A DNA stretch of 64,000 bases from positions 2,293,501 through 2,357,500 of the forward strand of contig OX359275.1 in assembly GCA_947179155.2 (NCBI GenBank), written 5' to 3'. A program made the position numbers and the translations under genes. Of this stretch, positions 1-11,333 are shown piece after piece. Origin of the DNA: Hedera helix. Lineage: Eukaryota; Streptophyta; Magnoliopsida; Apiales; Araliaceae. Within the stretch, counting starts at the first letter, position 1; every line of letters starts with the position of its first letter. A model generated the notes under the pieces. The model was not told the origin of the DNA. It did not search any database and worked only from the letters and a program-made list of their open reading frames with translations.

Positions 1-266
1 GGACAAAATCGGTAACTGACACACCCTTTCTCTGATAAACAGGTTGTAAATTGTAAGGTATCCATTCATTCGTTCTCCTCTTGTGGCAAAATCATGGGTT
101 ACTTTGGTGAGTAGACTGCAACTTAGCTAGACAACTGTCTTGGAAGCATGGGTGCTTCTAAGCTTGTGACACGTACCTGATTAATAATAATTGTATATAT
201 TCTTGAAGATAGTGTTTGACATGTTCTCAATTTGAAAATATAATTCTTCATTTAGAACATGCAATA

Positions 267-284
267 CACACACACACACACACA
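267..284. repeat. (AC)n microsatellite followed by short (TA)n
   Basis: A run of about nine AC dinucleotides followed by a few TA dinucleotides. It lies in what should be intron 2 of the GCS1 gene on the minus strand. No coding sequence is visible in 1-644. Confidence 0.85.
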
Positions 285-644
285 TATATATGGAGATTAC
301 ATCACTAATCTATTCAATCCATGAATACATTTTTAACAAACTCACTAAGAGGCTCAGAGCATTTTTCGCTATTTTCAGTACTAAAAGTAAAGCATTTCAC
401 GGGTAATTGGAACTAGAATTGCAGCTCAGAATTGGAATCAAAACTCTAAATTCCAGTACTGATGTTTGGAAACATTGTCAAACTGTAATTCTCCACATGG
501 TTCATGGTTCATTTTGGTTCAAATGACTTTGCAACAAATTCTTAACAAATCTATACCAATGAATTTCATAATATCAAGTTCTATTTCAGTTCCAAATTTT
601 TTTCCTTACATTTCCATCATACTCCAATTCTGAAAGAATAATAC

Positions 645-1146
645 CTCGCTCGAATCCCAAGATAAACATGAGGTCGATAAGTTCCCCAATACAAACTCTC
701 CTTGTGCTCACCTTGAAACTGCAGCAAATTAATCGCTTCTTAATAAGTAAATCGCATCATTACTGCATGCAATCTTGTATGCATATACACGTGTTTGTTT
801 GTTTGTGTGTGCGCGCAAGAGAGAGAGGGATAGAAAGAAATAGTACCATAGGAAGATCAACAAGCTTTGGAGAAGGAAATGGCGTGATAACTCTGAGCAT
901 CGGATCATCTCCGGCGGGGAATTTAACAAGATGATTAATGAAAAGTAGGGCGATCAAGAAGGTGAGAATCCCAAACCCTAACAATGCTTTGAGATTAACA
1001 TCTAAAATGCGAATAAAGCTATGGTCTCTGCCTTTGTCCTTTCGGAGTCTTGTACTGGGCTTTATATTACGGAGTGTTCGATCTTCACCGTCGTCTGTGG
1101 AGGATTTTACTCTGCTTCGCGCGGTTCTTCGGCCACTTCCGGTCAT
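645..1146 (-). CDS. GCS1: Mannosyl-oligosaccharide glucosidase (processing alpha-glucosidase I), first two coding exons, partial
   Basis: ER type II membrane glycoside hydrolase (GH63) that removes the terminal alpha-1,2 glucose from newly transferred N-glycans, the first trimming step of the pathway. Exon 1 is 847-1146 (100 codons) and exon 2 is 645-718 (24 codons plus 2 nt). The 128-bp intron has a GT donor at 846-845 and an AG acceptor at 720-719. Residues 1-50 form a basic cytosolic tail starting MTGSGRRTAR, close to the plant GCS1 start. A hydrophobic anchor follows at about 53-71, then the RVITPFPSPK linker. Exon 2 encodes FQGEHKESLYWGTYRPHVY, the conserved start of the catalytic N-domain. 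The ATG at 1146 is chosen because it matches the family N-terminus. The next exon is not found in 1-644, so intron 2 must continue past the window edge. Identification is from memory of the family. Confidence 0.88.
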
Positions 1147-1597
1147 TTCAGGGTCACTATTTTGGTAGCTAGCAGCTGCCGGAGGCTGAGGCTGAAGCTG
1201 AAGCTAAAGCTGAGACTTTGACTTGAGAGTGGTGTCGAAAAGAAAACGAAACGAAGTTTTTTTTGTTTTTTTTTAAGGTTTGCTCCGTTCCGCTACTTCC
1301 CCCGTTCAAACCTTGAGGGAGAAGAGAACATTTTGTTTTAATGCGCCATGTTTTGATGCAGAGATGTGTCATTGAGGCGAGGATTTAGTCTCGATTAACC
1401 TAACATTAATCCGTATTGTGAAGAATTCTCCTTAATGCACCATTTGGATGTTGAGACTGTCATTAAGAATAATTTACTCTTAATTAATATGAAAGTTAAT
1501 TTGAAGATTAAAAAAATAAAATTAAGAATTAAACTGTGGGCTTTGCAAGTACACTGCCAACTCAAGGCCTACTATTTAGAACCTAGCTCAAAGAGCT
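1147..1597. other. 5' flank of GCS1; intergenic
   Basis: This stretch lies upstream of the minus-strand GCS1 start. A short imperfect hexanucleotide-like repeat (gaggct, gaagct) lies at about 1178-1215 and a T-run at 1257-1275. It presumably holds the promoter and 5' UTR, but I see no confident TATA box. The rest is plain AT-rich sequence. Confidence 0.4.
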
Positions 1598-1739
1598 TTT
1601 TCTTATGGGTTCTTTACATAAGTATACAACAATTAATAAAAAATTACAAAAATAGTGCTCTAACAAAATAATTACAAAAAGAGTGCAACAATAATAAACT
1701 CATTAAATCATTATCCCTTAAATTAAGGAGAACTATAAC

Positions 1740-2265
1740 TACCATTCCAGCCCCTCCGACCGCCCCATGCCCCCGTCCCTCCTTCCCTTCCTCTCCCCAC
1801 CCCCGCCCCTCATCCCCTTGACTCCGCCCCTCCTCCTCCCCCCGCCTTCTCCCTTCTCCTCCCGCCTCCTCCCCCCGACCACCACCCCCACCCCAGCCCC
1901 TCCGACCGCCCCACTGCCCCCGTCCCCTTCCCCCTCCTCCGTCCCCCCTCCCCCTCCCGCCTGCTTCCTCCCTCCCCCCTCTCCGCCTGCTTCCTCCCTC
2001 CCCCCTCTCCGCCTGCCTCCTGCCTCCTCCGTCCCCTCTCCCCCGCCCCCGCTTCCTCTATCCTCCCGCCTCCTCCCCCCGACCACCACCCCTACCTCAA
2101 CCCCTCCGACCGCCCCCTGCCCCCATCCCCTTCCCCCTCCTGCCTGCTTCCTCCCTCCCCCCTCTCCGCCTGCCTCCTGCCTCCTCCGTCCCCCTTCCCC
2201 CACCCCTGTTCCTCTCTCCTCCCGCCTCCCTCCTCCGTCCCCCTTCCCCACCTTTCTCCATCTCT
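1740..2265. repeat. C/T-rich low-complexity minisatellite (left arm)
   Basis: About 520 bp almost purely of C and T with higher-order repetition: segments containing CCTCCGACCGCCCC and CTCTCCGCCTGCCTCCTGCC recur. It mirrors the purine-rich tract at 2790-3030, as expected of two arms of one foldback element. Confidence 0.8.
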
Positions 2266-2279
2266 CTCTCAGTAACCAA

Positions 2280-2780
2280 CTTTTAAAACAAAAGTAACCA
2301 AACCTTAATACAAAAGGTAACCAACAACATTAATACAAAAAGTAACCAAATCTTAATACAAAAGGTAACCAACCTTTAACACAAAGATAACCAATTTTTA
2401 ATACAAAAGGTAACCAAACCTTAATACAAAGGTAACAAACCCTATAATACAAAGGTAACCAAACCTTAATACAAAAGGTAACCAATCTTAAACACAAAGG
2501 TAACCAAACTTTAATATAAGGTAACCAACCCTTAGTAAAAAGGTAACCAAACCTTAATACAGAGGTAACCAACCTTTAATACTAAGGTAACCAAAACTAA
2601 TTACTACACATTCAGGAATTGGTTATCTCTATACTGGTGTTTGGTTACCTCTATACTAGTGTTTGGTTACCTATATTTACTACACATTCAGAAAATTAGT
2701 TACCTTCATATTAGTGTTTGGTTACATACAAACTATTGTTTGGTTACCTACATAATATTATTGGTTACTTACATTCAGTA
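2280..2780. repeat. GGTAACCAA minisatellite, then inverted TTGGTTACC copies
   Basis: About 14 units of roughly 20-25 bp with core AAGGTAACCAAACCTTAATA run from 2290 to 2600. The core then appears in reverse complement (TTTGGTTACCT) about six times from 2625 to 2780. The inversion point near 2610-2640 is the centre of the foldback element. Confidence 0.85.
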
Positions 2781-2789
2781 TTGTGGTAT

Positions 2790-3030
2790 TCCTAGGCGGG
2801 GGGAGGAGCAGGCGGAGGAGGGGAGGAGGAGGCGGGGGGGGGGGGGGGGGGGGGGTAGGCGGGGGAGGGGAGAACTGGAGGAGGGGAAGCGGGCAGGGGA
2901 GGGAGGAAGTAGGCGGGAGAGGTAGGAGGCAGGTGGGGGAGGGGGAGGGGGAGGGGGAGGGGGCAGGCGGGGGAAGAAGGAGGAGAAAGAGAGTTGGAGG
3001 CGGGGGAAGAGGGAGGGGAGAGGGGGATGT
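2790..3030. repeat. G-rich purine tract with a 22-nt poly-G run (right arm)
   Basis: A purine-rich tract containing an uninterrupted G run at 2834-2855 and GGGGGA repeats at about 2935-2962. It is the counterpart of the C-rich left arm and has obvious G-quadruplex potential. Confidence 0.8.
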
Positions 3031-3259
3031 AATGCTTTTTTTCCTGATACACAGAGAGATATGAGATGCATTGATTTGTGCAATTGATTTTTTAAAATTT
3101 GAATTTTAAAATCATCCAACTAAATTAAAGGGATAAGAATGCACTAATTTTATAAATATATTTTAAAAAGATACTCTTTTTGTAAATACTTTTAAGATGT
3201 ATTTTTTCTGTAATTACTTTTTAAAATGTACTATAATCAGTAATTTACCCTTTTCTTAT

Positions 3260-4052
3260 TCAACTTTCACCATGCCCAAAATTACAGGTAACATGGCCCT
3301 AGCACCCGTAACATGGTTCGAACAGGTCAGCCAAGCGTACAGAGGCACTAGCCAAATTTTATCATAGTCGATGAAGTAGATATAATTCTAATTTTAAATT
3401 TATTTATTAAGTTTTGGTCAATGAAATGAATTGACAATATCTATTCGGCACTCTTTGAATATGTTTTGAGTCGGTAAAAATTTAATGAATTTCTAACTTG
3501 AAGGTAATCCTAGGCTCTTTGCAACGGAGTGTCAAACCCAATATTGCACTTGACTTACCGTAAATAATAGACGACAAGTAAATAATTCAACAACATTTTT
3601 CTTTATGCGGTCCATCATTTTCTGCTAATGTGGCATCGCCAAAAGACATAAACTTATCCACCCTCAACGGCAAATTGTTTCACCCTCATTTTTTTTTATT
3701 TTTTTTGGCACCTCTAATTGTGTCCTATTTTTTATGTTAGTACAAAATGGTATATTAACTTTAACTGAAATAGGTTACAACAAATTCACCAACTTCAATC
3801 ACTTCAAATCAATCAAAATCCTTCTCAAGTTCTAGAAAAATATTATCCTAACATTGTCCACTCTTTCATTTATTGTTTCGCACTAAATTTGTTTTTACAA
3901 AATACAGATTAATCTTGTGTAGCAAAATTAAGGAATGAACATAGTTTTAAGAAAATTATTTTAAGGTTATGTATTTACAAAATTTATAGGCGAGGCGCCT
4001 TTTTTTCACATTGAGGAAGTGTAGACGGATGACAAAAACGCCACATTTTCAG
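3260..4052. other. AT-rich intergenic sequence
   Basis: No gene, terminal repeat or conserved motif is recognised here. A short GGCGAGGCGCC motif near 3990 resembles the GGCGC-rich ends of hAT elements elsewhere in the window, but no partner end was found. Confidence 0.4.
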
Positions 4053-4393
4053 TATTCTACTGGGGTTAAATACAAATAAGTCCCCTGAACTATAGAGTTT
4101 TTGGACTTTGAGCCCCCTTTTTTTGGTCAATGTAAACCGAGCCCCATATTATTTAAATATTTGGATATTGAGCCCCCAGGTGCCACATGTGCGTTGACTG
4201 TCCACGTGGCACACGTGGCGCACATGTGGCACCGGTGACGTGTCATCTTATTTGAATTTAATGAAAAAATGTGCTTCCCCCAAGATTTGAACTCATGACC
4301 TTAAATTTGAACTTTAAAACATTTAACTACTCAAGCAACATAAGCCTATTGTTCAAATTACTCATGAAATAAATGATATTCCCATGTACCAGC

Positions 4394-4409
4394 CTATTAT
4401 TATTATTAC

Positions 4410-4485
<76 letters not shown>

Positions 4486-4527
4486 TTAATATTAATGTTA
4501 TTATTATTATTACTATTATTATTATTA
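4394..4527. repeat. (ATT)n microsatellite inside left TIR
   Basis: A long (TTA)n tract, interrupted near 4485-4500. The same tract with the same kind of interruption occurs inverted in the right TIR at 11966-12120, so it predates the two TIRs becoming separate. Open frames of poly-Ile or poly-Tyr across it are artefacts. Confidence 0.95.
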
Positions 4528-4529
4528 CA

Positions 4530-5090
4530 TAAGAAATGCAGATTGTCAGTTCCCAAAATCACCATAACCGGAGAATCATTAGTCGGAACTGGGTAAGTAA
4601 TCCTCTTATAAATATCCCATGGCATACTGGAATGCACTAAACCCACAATCGGAATCTGTAACCTATCTGCCTCAAGTATCACCCAAGATTTCCTGTGAGT
4701 ATCCATAATCACAACACAATCGGGCGGCTGATTCGAACCCAGAATTAACTTCTTATTCCGTGATCTGAACTTTTTGGGGCTAGAACTGTTCGTTAGAAAG
4801 CCTCCCAGCCACCAAGAACTGTCGTTCTTGCAACCAATTTTTTTGGGTCATTTGGTCGATAATTTCGTCGAACAGTTGGTTGGTGTTGACGAAAAGTAAC
4901 TTGCCCTTGTTTCGGACAAGATTTCCGATGAAATCACAGGCGTTTCTAAGGAAAATTAGGATTTTGTCTGAGTCGATTATGGCCATGGCGTTGCGGGAGC
5001 CATAGGTGTTGATTTTGAAGTGGTGAGCGGCCACTCGGCGGCCTAAATGGGCGTTTGTGCTTAGGAGTTTTTGAATTACAACTTAATGGA
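4530..5090 (-). pseudogene. rps2: Captured fragment of mitochondrial ribosomal protein S2 (uS2m), frameshifted
   Basis: Minus-strand sequence from about 5090 to about 4540 reads as an internal-to-C-terminal part of the mitochondrial small-subunit protein S2. In order it has KLLSTNAHLGRRVAAHHFK, TYGSRNAMAIIDSDK, LFVNTNQLFDEIIDQMTQK, LGGFLTNSSSPKKFRSRNKK, PPDCVVIMDTHRKSWVILEA and IPIVGLVHSSMPWDIYKRIT. One extra A in a homopolymer near 4847-4853 shifts the frame. There is no start codon context or N-terminus, and the 3' end fuses into the TIR microsatellite. In most eudicots rps2 has moved to the nucleus, so the source is likely the nuclear gene; an organellar source is less likely. It lies inside the Pack-MULE and is not expected to make a functional protein. 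Confidence 0.85.
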
Positions 5091-5159
5091 TTATCATTGT
5101 GTACTGATTTCAGACGGTCACATATACAGTCGTTTGTATATAAGATGAAAATGGTTGAT

Positions 5160-5367
5160 TTTGCTCCTCAGCTCGATGGCTTGCTCAGCAGTTTAGGCTT
5201 GGCAACAATTGGGTAGTAGTTCGGTGCTTGGGTCCTCAGCTCCGGTCGACACTCAAATCGGCTCGGCGGTAGCTACTTGGTGTTCGACAGGGGTTCGACA
5301 ATGGAGCTCGATAGCAGCTCAACTGCTCGACAGTCCACGCCTGGGTCGGCGATTGGTGGGGGAGTCG
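5160..5367. other. Unidentified GC-richer segment within the Pack-MULE, split by the LTR-unit insertion
   Basis: This segment is markedly GC-richer than its surroundings and rich in TCGA and GCTCGG motifs. It resumes after the nested insertion at 11909-11960 (GGCAGTTTCAGTTCGGCGGA). It is probably a second captured gene fragment. An open frame of about 50 codons exists, but I do not recognise the product. Confidence 0.4.
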
Positions 5368-7139
5368 TGTAAGACCCCGAATTTTATGAAATATAAAATT
5401 TAATTTTTCTTCATATATATTTTTTCATGAAACAGTAAGTGGTTAAATTGATAAAGTTAAAAGTTAAAGATGTTATGTGCAAATTATATTATGTCGGACA
5501 ATATTCGTTTGCTCGGGGAATATTCGTTCTGTCGGGGAATATTCGTACGACGGCGCCGTACGAACCAATCATTGGTGGACCCCACAACGAATAATTATTG
5601 GATATAGAAAATGACATAAATAATTTTTAAATGGTCAATGGTACTATCACTTTTAATTGTTAAAATATCCAGTGGTAAAAGAATAGTAATATGCGGTATT
5701 ACAAGTAACATACGGTATTGCACAGTAGCACACGGTATTGCACAGTAGCACACGACATTGCACAGTGTTTCGTATTATTAAACTGATAAAGTGGTTATCG
5801 TACAATATTTGACTTTATTGTCACATGCACAATAGTTCATATTATTAAACTGATAATTGTCACAGTAGCATATGCATAGTAATTCACATTATTGAATCAA
5901 TAATTGTCATGACACAGTAACGTATTCTTTCTTTTACATACTTTCTGCATTATTGTTATCTCTATTATGGTGTTATTTAAACAGGTGTATTTCATTAATT
6001 AATTGACTTGATATCTAACTCAGAAAGCTAACTACACTGTATTTATAACAATTAATCATAATAATGAATAAGTGTGAATTATTGTTGAATAATTGAATTG
6101 ATAAAGTTATTTATTTATAATATAAAGTTAGGTGATATAAAATGAATGGTATAGATTAAAGATAATATAGAATTTGAAAAGGATGGTGTAGATTAAAAGA
6201 TGATCTTTAAATGAATGGTTTAGATTAAGGAAATCTTAAAAGATGAAATGAATGGTATAGATTAAAGATAATATAGAATTTGAAATGGATGATGTAGATT
6301 AAAAGATGATCTTTAAATGAATGGTTTAGATTAAAGAAATCTTAAAAGATGAAATGAATGGTATGAATTAAACATTATCTTGAAATGAACGGTTTGGATT
6401 AAATTAGGAAATCTTGGTTATGATAAGATTTTTGGCTATAAATAGAGAACTTAACTTAAGAAATTTTTCATAACATTCTTACATACATTTTCTTCCACTC
6501 TCTAAATACTTCTTTGTGTAAGTTCTCTCTAAGTGTTCTTAAGTCATTCCTAGTTTTGAAATCTTTTGCATTCTTCTTTGAATTCTCGAGTGAAATTTTC
6601 TTATGTACAGTAACTCTTTCGAAAAATCATAGTAAATTCATTATTTGTCAGAATTTAATGAATTAAAAGTCTGTCACTTCAGTTTTTCGTCCTCTACAAC
6701 TCTGAAGAAGGAAGAAAAGTCATCTGAAATCATCTTCATGCCTTAAAATACTAAAAACCGTAACCTATTCTGATTTTCGTCACTATTTTCAGTCTTAGTT
6801 TTGAAAATTCATAACTCATTCATATTAACTCCGAATTGAGTGATTCTCGAGTCTATGCCGTCTATCTTTCCGAGAGTAACATTATTTTAAAAACATAAAG
6901 AGATTTTGAAAACTCTAGAAGACTCAAAAGTCAGATTCTTTACTGCTATATAGACAAACAAGGAAGGATTTGTTCGGCTATAAACTTGTTTCACAATATC
7001 AAGGTAAGGAATATCATCTTCTTTCATATTCTATTATTTAAACTTACCACGGTAAAGAATTATCATTATTTGATTCTCGAAAATAATATCGTTTATTTCT
7101 TACTCATAAGATGTGTCATTTTATTTCCATGTATTAATT

Positions 7140-7420
7140 TGTGGGAATAACCTTACGGCGCAGATTACCGTCTGTTGGTGAATAATCTTTCGTATTCATT
7201 CCTTATTAATCTCTGAGAATAACCTTACTGCGCGGATTACCGCCTGTTTGGTGAATAACTCTTCGTATTCAATTTTTATTAAATTGTGGGAATAACCTTA
7301 CGGCGCGGATTACCGTCTGTTGGTGAATAACCTTTCGTATTCATTCCTTATTAATCTCTAAGAATAACCTGACTACGCGGATTACCGCATGTTTGGTGAA
7401 TTACTCTTTGTATTCATTTC
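7140..7420 (+). repeat. Minisatellite in unit B
   Basis: About four units of 60-70 bp, each with the core GGGAATAACCTTACGGCGCG, then GATTACCGYCTGTTGGTGAA and a TCGTATTCA tail. The same array recurs in unit A (9735-9990) and, inverted, in unit C (55530-55800). Confidence 0.9.
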
Positions 7421-8216
7421 TTATTTGTCTCTTGTGGAAATAATTTGTTTACACGAATTATCACATGACACTTTTATTGCATATTCGTTTATAATATCAT
7501 TTTCTTTCATATTCGTAAGTGATATTATTTTCCTTTATACTCATAAGGGATACCATCTTTTTCATCTTCCATTATTCAAACTTATTATGGTAAGAGATAT
7601 TAATTTCCTTCACCTTTTGTTAATCAAACCTGCTACGGTAAGGGATATTATTTTCTTTCATACACCTAAATCAAAACTTATTATGGAACTGTTGCTTCTA
7701 TAATTCCTGAAAATATTATTTGTTCCATAATAGTTGCACTCCATCATTTCAATTGAATCATCCTATTTACGTGAACCTTTCTATTGAACTGCAACCGTTA
7801 TTCTGAACTGTGGATCTTGAATATCATTTTTGAATTTCACTCCACATCATGTTGACAATTTGGACACTATTTGAATCTATATAAAGTAAACTTCTGATAC
7901 TTATTGTTTATCTTGTTTCTTCTGTTAATCATTTATATCATTTTAATCATCCAAAATCAAGTTGTTGTGAATATCTGTGGCCGAGGGCACAAATGTGATA
8001 TAATTGTTGAACAGATGATAGGTTAAAGGCGATATAATAGGTTAAAGGCGACACATCTGTTCGGTGTCTTTTATGGCACGTGGTGAATGTTCTCTTTGGC
8101 CCGTAGTGCAAAGATGAACTGTTGTTTGGTATGATTATGACCAAAGGCTGAATCTGGTATAATCATGACTGTTAGTGTTATATTGAATGTCTTTGGCCCG
8201 TAATGTAAAGATAAAC

Positions 8217-11200
8217 TGTAAGACCCCGAATTTTATGAAATATAAAATTTAATTTTTCTTCTTATATATTTTTCTGAAACAGTAAGTGGTTAAATCGATA
8301 AAGTTTAAAGTTAAGGATGTTATGTGCAAATTTTATTTTGTCGGACAATATTCGTTTTGTCGGGGAATATTCGGGCCGTATGACGGCGCCGAAATAACAA
8401 ATTATTGGTGGACCCCACAACGGAATATTTATCGGATATAGAAGACGACAGAAGTAACCTTTTTAATAAAAATAGTCAACGGTGCTAACTGTTAAAATAC
8501 CGGTGATAAAAGAATAGTAGCATACGGTAATTTATGGTATTTTACTGTAGCATGCGGTACTCTACAGTAGCACACGGTATTGCACAATGTCTCATATTAT
8601 TGACACCATAACTGTTACGTATCATTTCATCAATAATTGTCACTGCATAATATTTTATATTATCAATTCAATTATTGTTGCTACACAGTATTTTGTATTA
8701 TTGATTCAATAATTGTCATTACACTGTATTTCATATCATCGAGTCAATAATTGTTGGTGCACTGTAGTTTAAAATTATTGAATCTAATAATTGTCACAGT
8801 AGCAAATACACTATAATTTATATTATTAAATTAATAAAAATATGTAACGTGTTTCTTACATTATTGTGGTAACATTATTTTATATGTTGGACTCACAGGA
8901 AGAATAAATAAATAAATAAATAAATAAATAAAAAATAAAATAATTAATTTTACTATTTGAAATAGTGACGTGAATAGTGACGTGAATAGTAACGTGAATA
9001 GTAAGTGAACATGTGGGACCCACTGTGGGGCCCACATGAAATGTGAGAAATATGTTTTGCTGGATGGTTGGTGGAGGCTGCTGCGCAGCCTCTGTTGAAT
9101 TTTTTTTATTTCACCTACCGCGCATAGTAACTTCTTTTCTCCTATAAATAGCTTGTTCAGTTGAATAGAAAAATCACACCTAAAACATAGAATTTTTCTA
9201 TAAGAATTTTATGAGTTTTCTCTGAGAATAATAAGCTTATTTTGAGTGTTTGAAAGCCAAAAGGAGTGCAGAAAATTTTCAAGTAAGTCATTTATTTTAG
9301 TAATTTCATAAATTCCTATTTTTCACGGTATTCATAAATCTTCCTTTAGAAGACTCTTCTTTAAGAAGATTTATTTTTAAAAGCTTTCTTTGGAAGATTT
9401 ATTTTGAAATATTATTTTAAAAACTATTTTAAAGTAGTTATATTATACTACAAAAATTATGTTAAATATATATAATTTTGGTAGTTCATAATATATGAAT
9501 TATCATACACCTTGAAATTTATATGTGGTAATTACTAATTTTATTAAAAATATATAGGTTGATCAACCTCATTTAAATCAATATACAGTCACGTGTTAAG
9601 GTAAGGGGGGTATCACTCTTTTCATCATCATAAATGGATATTATTTTCTTTCTTACTTGAAGGGATTATCATTCTTTGATTCTCGAAAATAATGTCGTTT
9701 CTTTCTTGTGCCATTTATTTCCATGTATTAAATTGTGGGAATAACCTTACGGCGCGGTTTACCGCCTGTTGGTGAATAACCTTTTGTATTCATTCCTTAT
9801 TAATCTTTGAGAATAACCTTACGGTGCGGATTATCGTCTGTTTGGTGAATAACTCTTCGTATTCAAATTGATGGGAATAACCTTACGGCGCGGATTATCG
9901 CCTGTTTGGTGAATAACTATTCGTATTCAAATTGATGGGAATAACCTTACGGCGCGGATTACCGCCTGTTGGTGAATAACCCTTTTTATTTGTCTCGTGT
10001 GGAAATAATTTGTCTACACGAATTATCACATGACACTTTTATTCCATATTCGTAAGTGATATCATTTTCCTTTATACTCATAAGGGATGCCATCTTTTTC
10101 ATCTTCCATTATTCAAAATTACTATGGTAATGGATATTAATTTCCTTCACCTTTTGTTAATCAAACCTGCTACGGTAAGGGATATTATTTTCTTTCATAC
10201 ACCTAAATCGAAACTTATTATGGAACTATTGCTTCTATAATTTCTGAAAATATTATATGTTCCATAATAGTTGAATTTCATTATTTCAACTGAACCTTCC
10301 TATTTTCTGAACATTTCTATTGAACTGTAATTGTCATTCTGAACTGTGGATCTTGAATATCATTTTTAAATTTCACTCCACATCATGTTGGCAATTTGGA
10401 CATTATTTGAATCTGCACAAAGTAAACTTCCGATACTTATTGTTTATCCTATTTTTCTGTTCATCATTTGTATCACTGTTATTTGTATTAATCATCAAGA
10501 ATCAAGCTGTTGTGAATATCTGTGGCCGGGGGCACATATATGATATAATTGTTGAACAGATGATAGGTTAAAGGCGATATACTAGGTTAAAGGCGATACA
10601 TCTGTTCGGTGTCTTTTATGGCACGTGGTGAATGTTCTCTTTGGCCCGTAGTGCAAAGATGAACTGTTGGTTGGTATGATTATGACCAAAGGCTGAATCT
10701 GGTATAATCATGACCGTTGGTGTTATATTGAATGTCTTTGGCCCGTAGTGCAAAGATGAACTGTTGATCTGCATGATTATGACCAGGAACTGTGAAGTTG
10801 CATTATTTTGACTAATGGTATTTCAGATGATAAAAGTTGATGATATTTTTACAAAAAAGAGAAGCGAGTGGACATTATAGTCTGCATTATTCTTCTAATA
10901 GATTGCTCATTCCGCTGCTATTATTGATCTGAACATTGTTTAAGAATTTAACTGCAGTTTTGATATAAGCCTTGTAGTTTATTGTATTCTATCAAGAACT
11001 CAACTGTTGAAGGCTAATGATAATTTATTCGTCATTATCTTAGTCATGATATTTCTTACTGGGCTATTTGAGCTCACCCTTTCTTTTGTTCCATTGTTTT
11101 TCAACAGGAGATGAAAACGTAACGGGGTCTAGCCGGGGGATGGAGTGAGAGTCCGAGGAATAGCTATCCTAGTCTTCACGTGTTGTAAAATAGTGTGGCA

Positions 11201-11333
11201 ATAATAGTGAAGACTTAGTTGTGTATTATTATACACTGTATTGTTGTACGTTGTGCTTTGTTGTAATAATTTTGTTATAGTCTTTTGACGACTCAAGTTT
11301 GGGCTGTGTGGGCCTATATTTGGGGGCGTCACA
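8217..11333 (+). mobile_element. LTR-like unit A (3117 bp), nested in unit B, perfect TSD TAAAC
   Basis: The unit begins TGTAAGACCCCGAATTTTAT, ends TTTGGGGGCGTCACA, and has the perfect 5-bp TSD TAAAC at 8212-8216 and 11334-11338. It inserted into unit B, whose sequence resumes exactly after the TSD. A TATA-like CCTATAAATAGC lies near 9142, an (AAAT)n run at about 8903-8935, and the minisatellite at 9735-9990. The conserved GAGCTCACCC box and CAG lie at 11058-11107. There is no coding sequence; short open frames here are not conserved between copies. Confidence 0.88.
9735..9990 (+). repeat. Minisatellite in unit A
   Basis: Four units of roughly 60-70 bp with core AATAACCTTACGGCGCGG and GTTGGTGAATAAC, homologous to the arrays in units B and C. 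Confidence 0.9.

Larger units (their letters stand above)
1607..3250. mobile_element. Mutator-like foldback element with low-complexity arms, perfect 9-bp TSD
   Basis: The element begins GGGTTCTTTAC and ends GTAATTTACCC, and is flanked by the perfect 9-bp direct repeat TTTTCTTAT (1598-1606 and 3251-3259), the TSD length of Mutator-like elements. The outer arms (about 1607-1740 and about 3085-3250) are diverged inverted repeats. For example, TTACAAAAAGAGT on the left pairs with ACTCTTTTTGTAA on the right. Inward, the arms continue symmetrically. A C-rich tract on the left (1740-2260) faces a G-rich tract on the right (2790-3030), and a GGTAACCAA minisatellite faces a TTGGTTACC minisatellite. 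There is no transposase, so it is non-autonomous. Long open frames in the C/G tracts are composition artefacts. Confidence 0.82.

Noticed and set aside
1739..2297. Two overlapping 170-176-codon open frames (Gly/Arg-rich on minus, Pro-rich on plus)
   Set aside because: They come from the stop-poor C/T low-complexity arm of the foldback element. There is no domain, and both strands are open equally.
2775..3119. Pro-rich and Gly-rich frames in the G-rich arm
   Set aside because: Composition artefact of the purine tract.
4384..4712. Poly-Ile frames over the (ATT)n tract
   Set aside because: Microsatellite translation. Only the minus-strand rps2-like end of the 4362-4712 frame is real homology, and it is listed as pseudogene.
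7389..7703. 104-codon frame in unit B
   Set aside because: It is not kept open in the equivalent part of units A and C, so it is chance.
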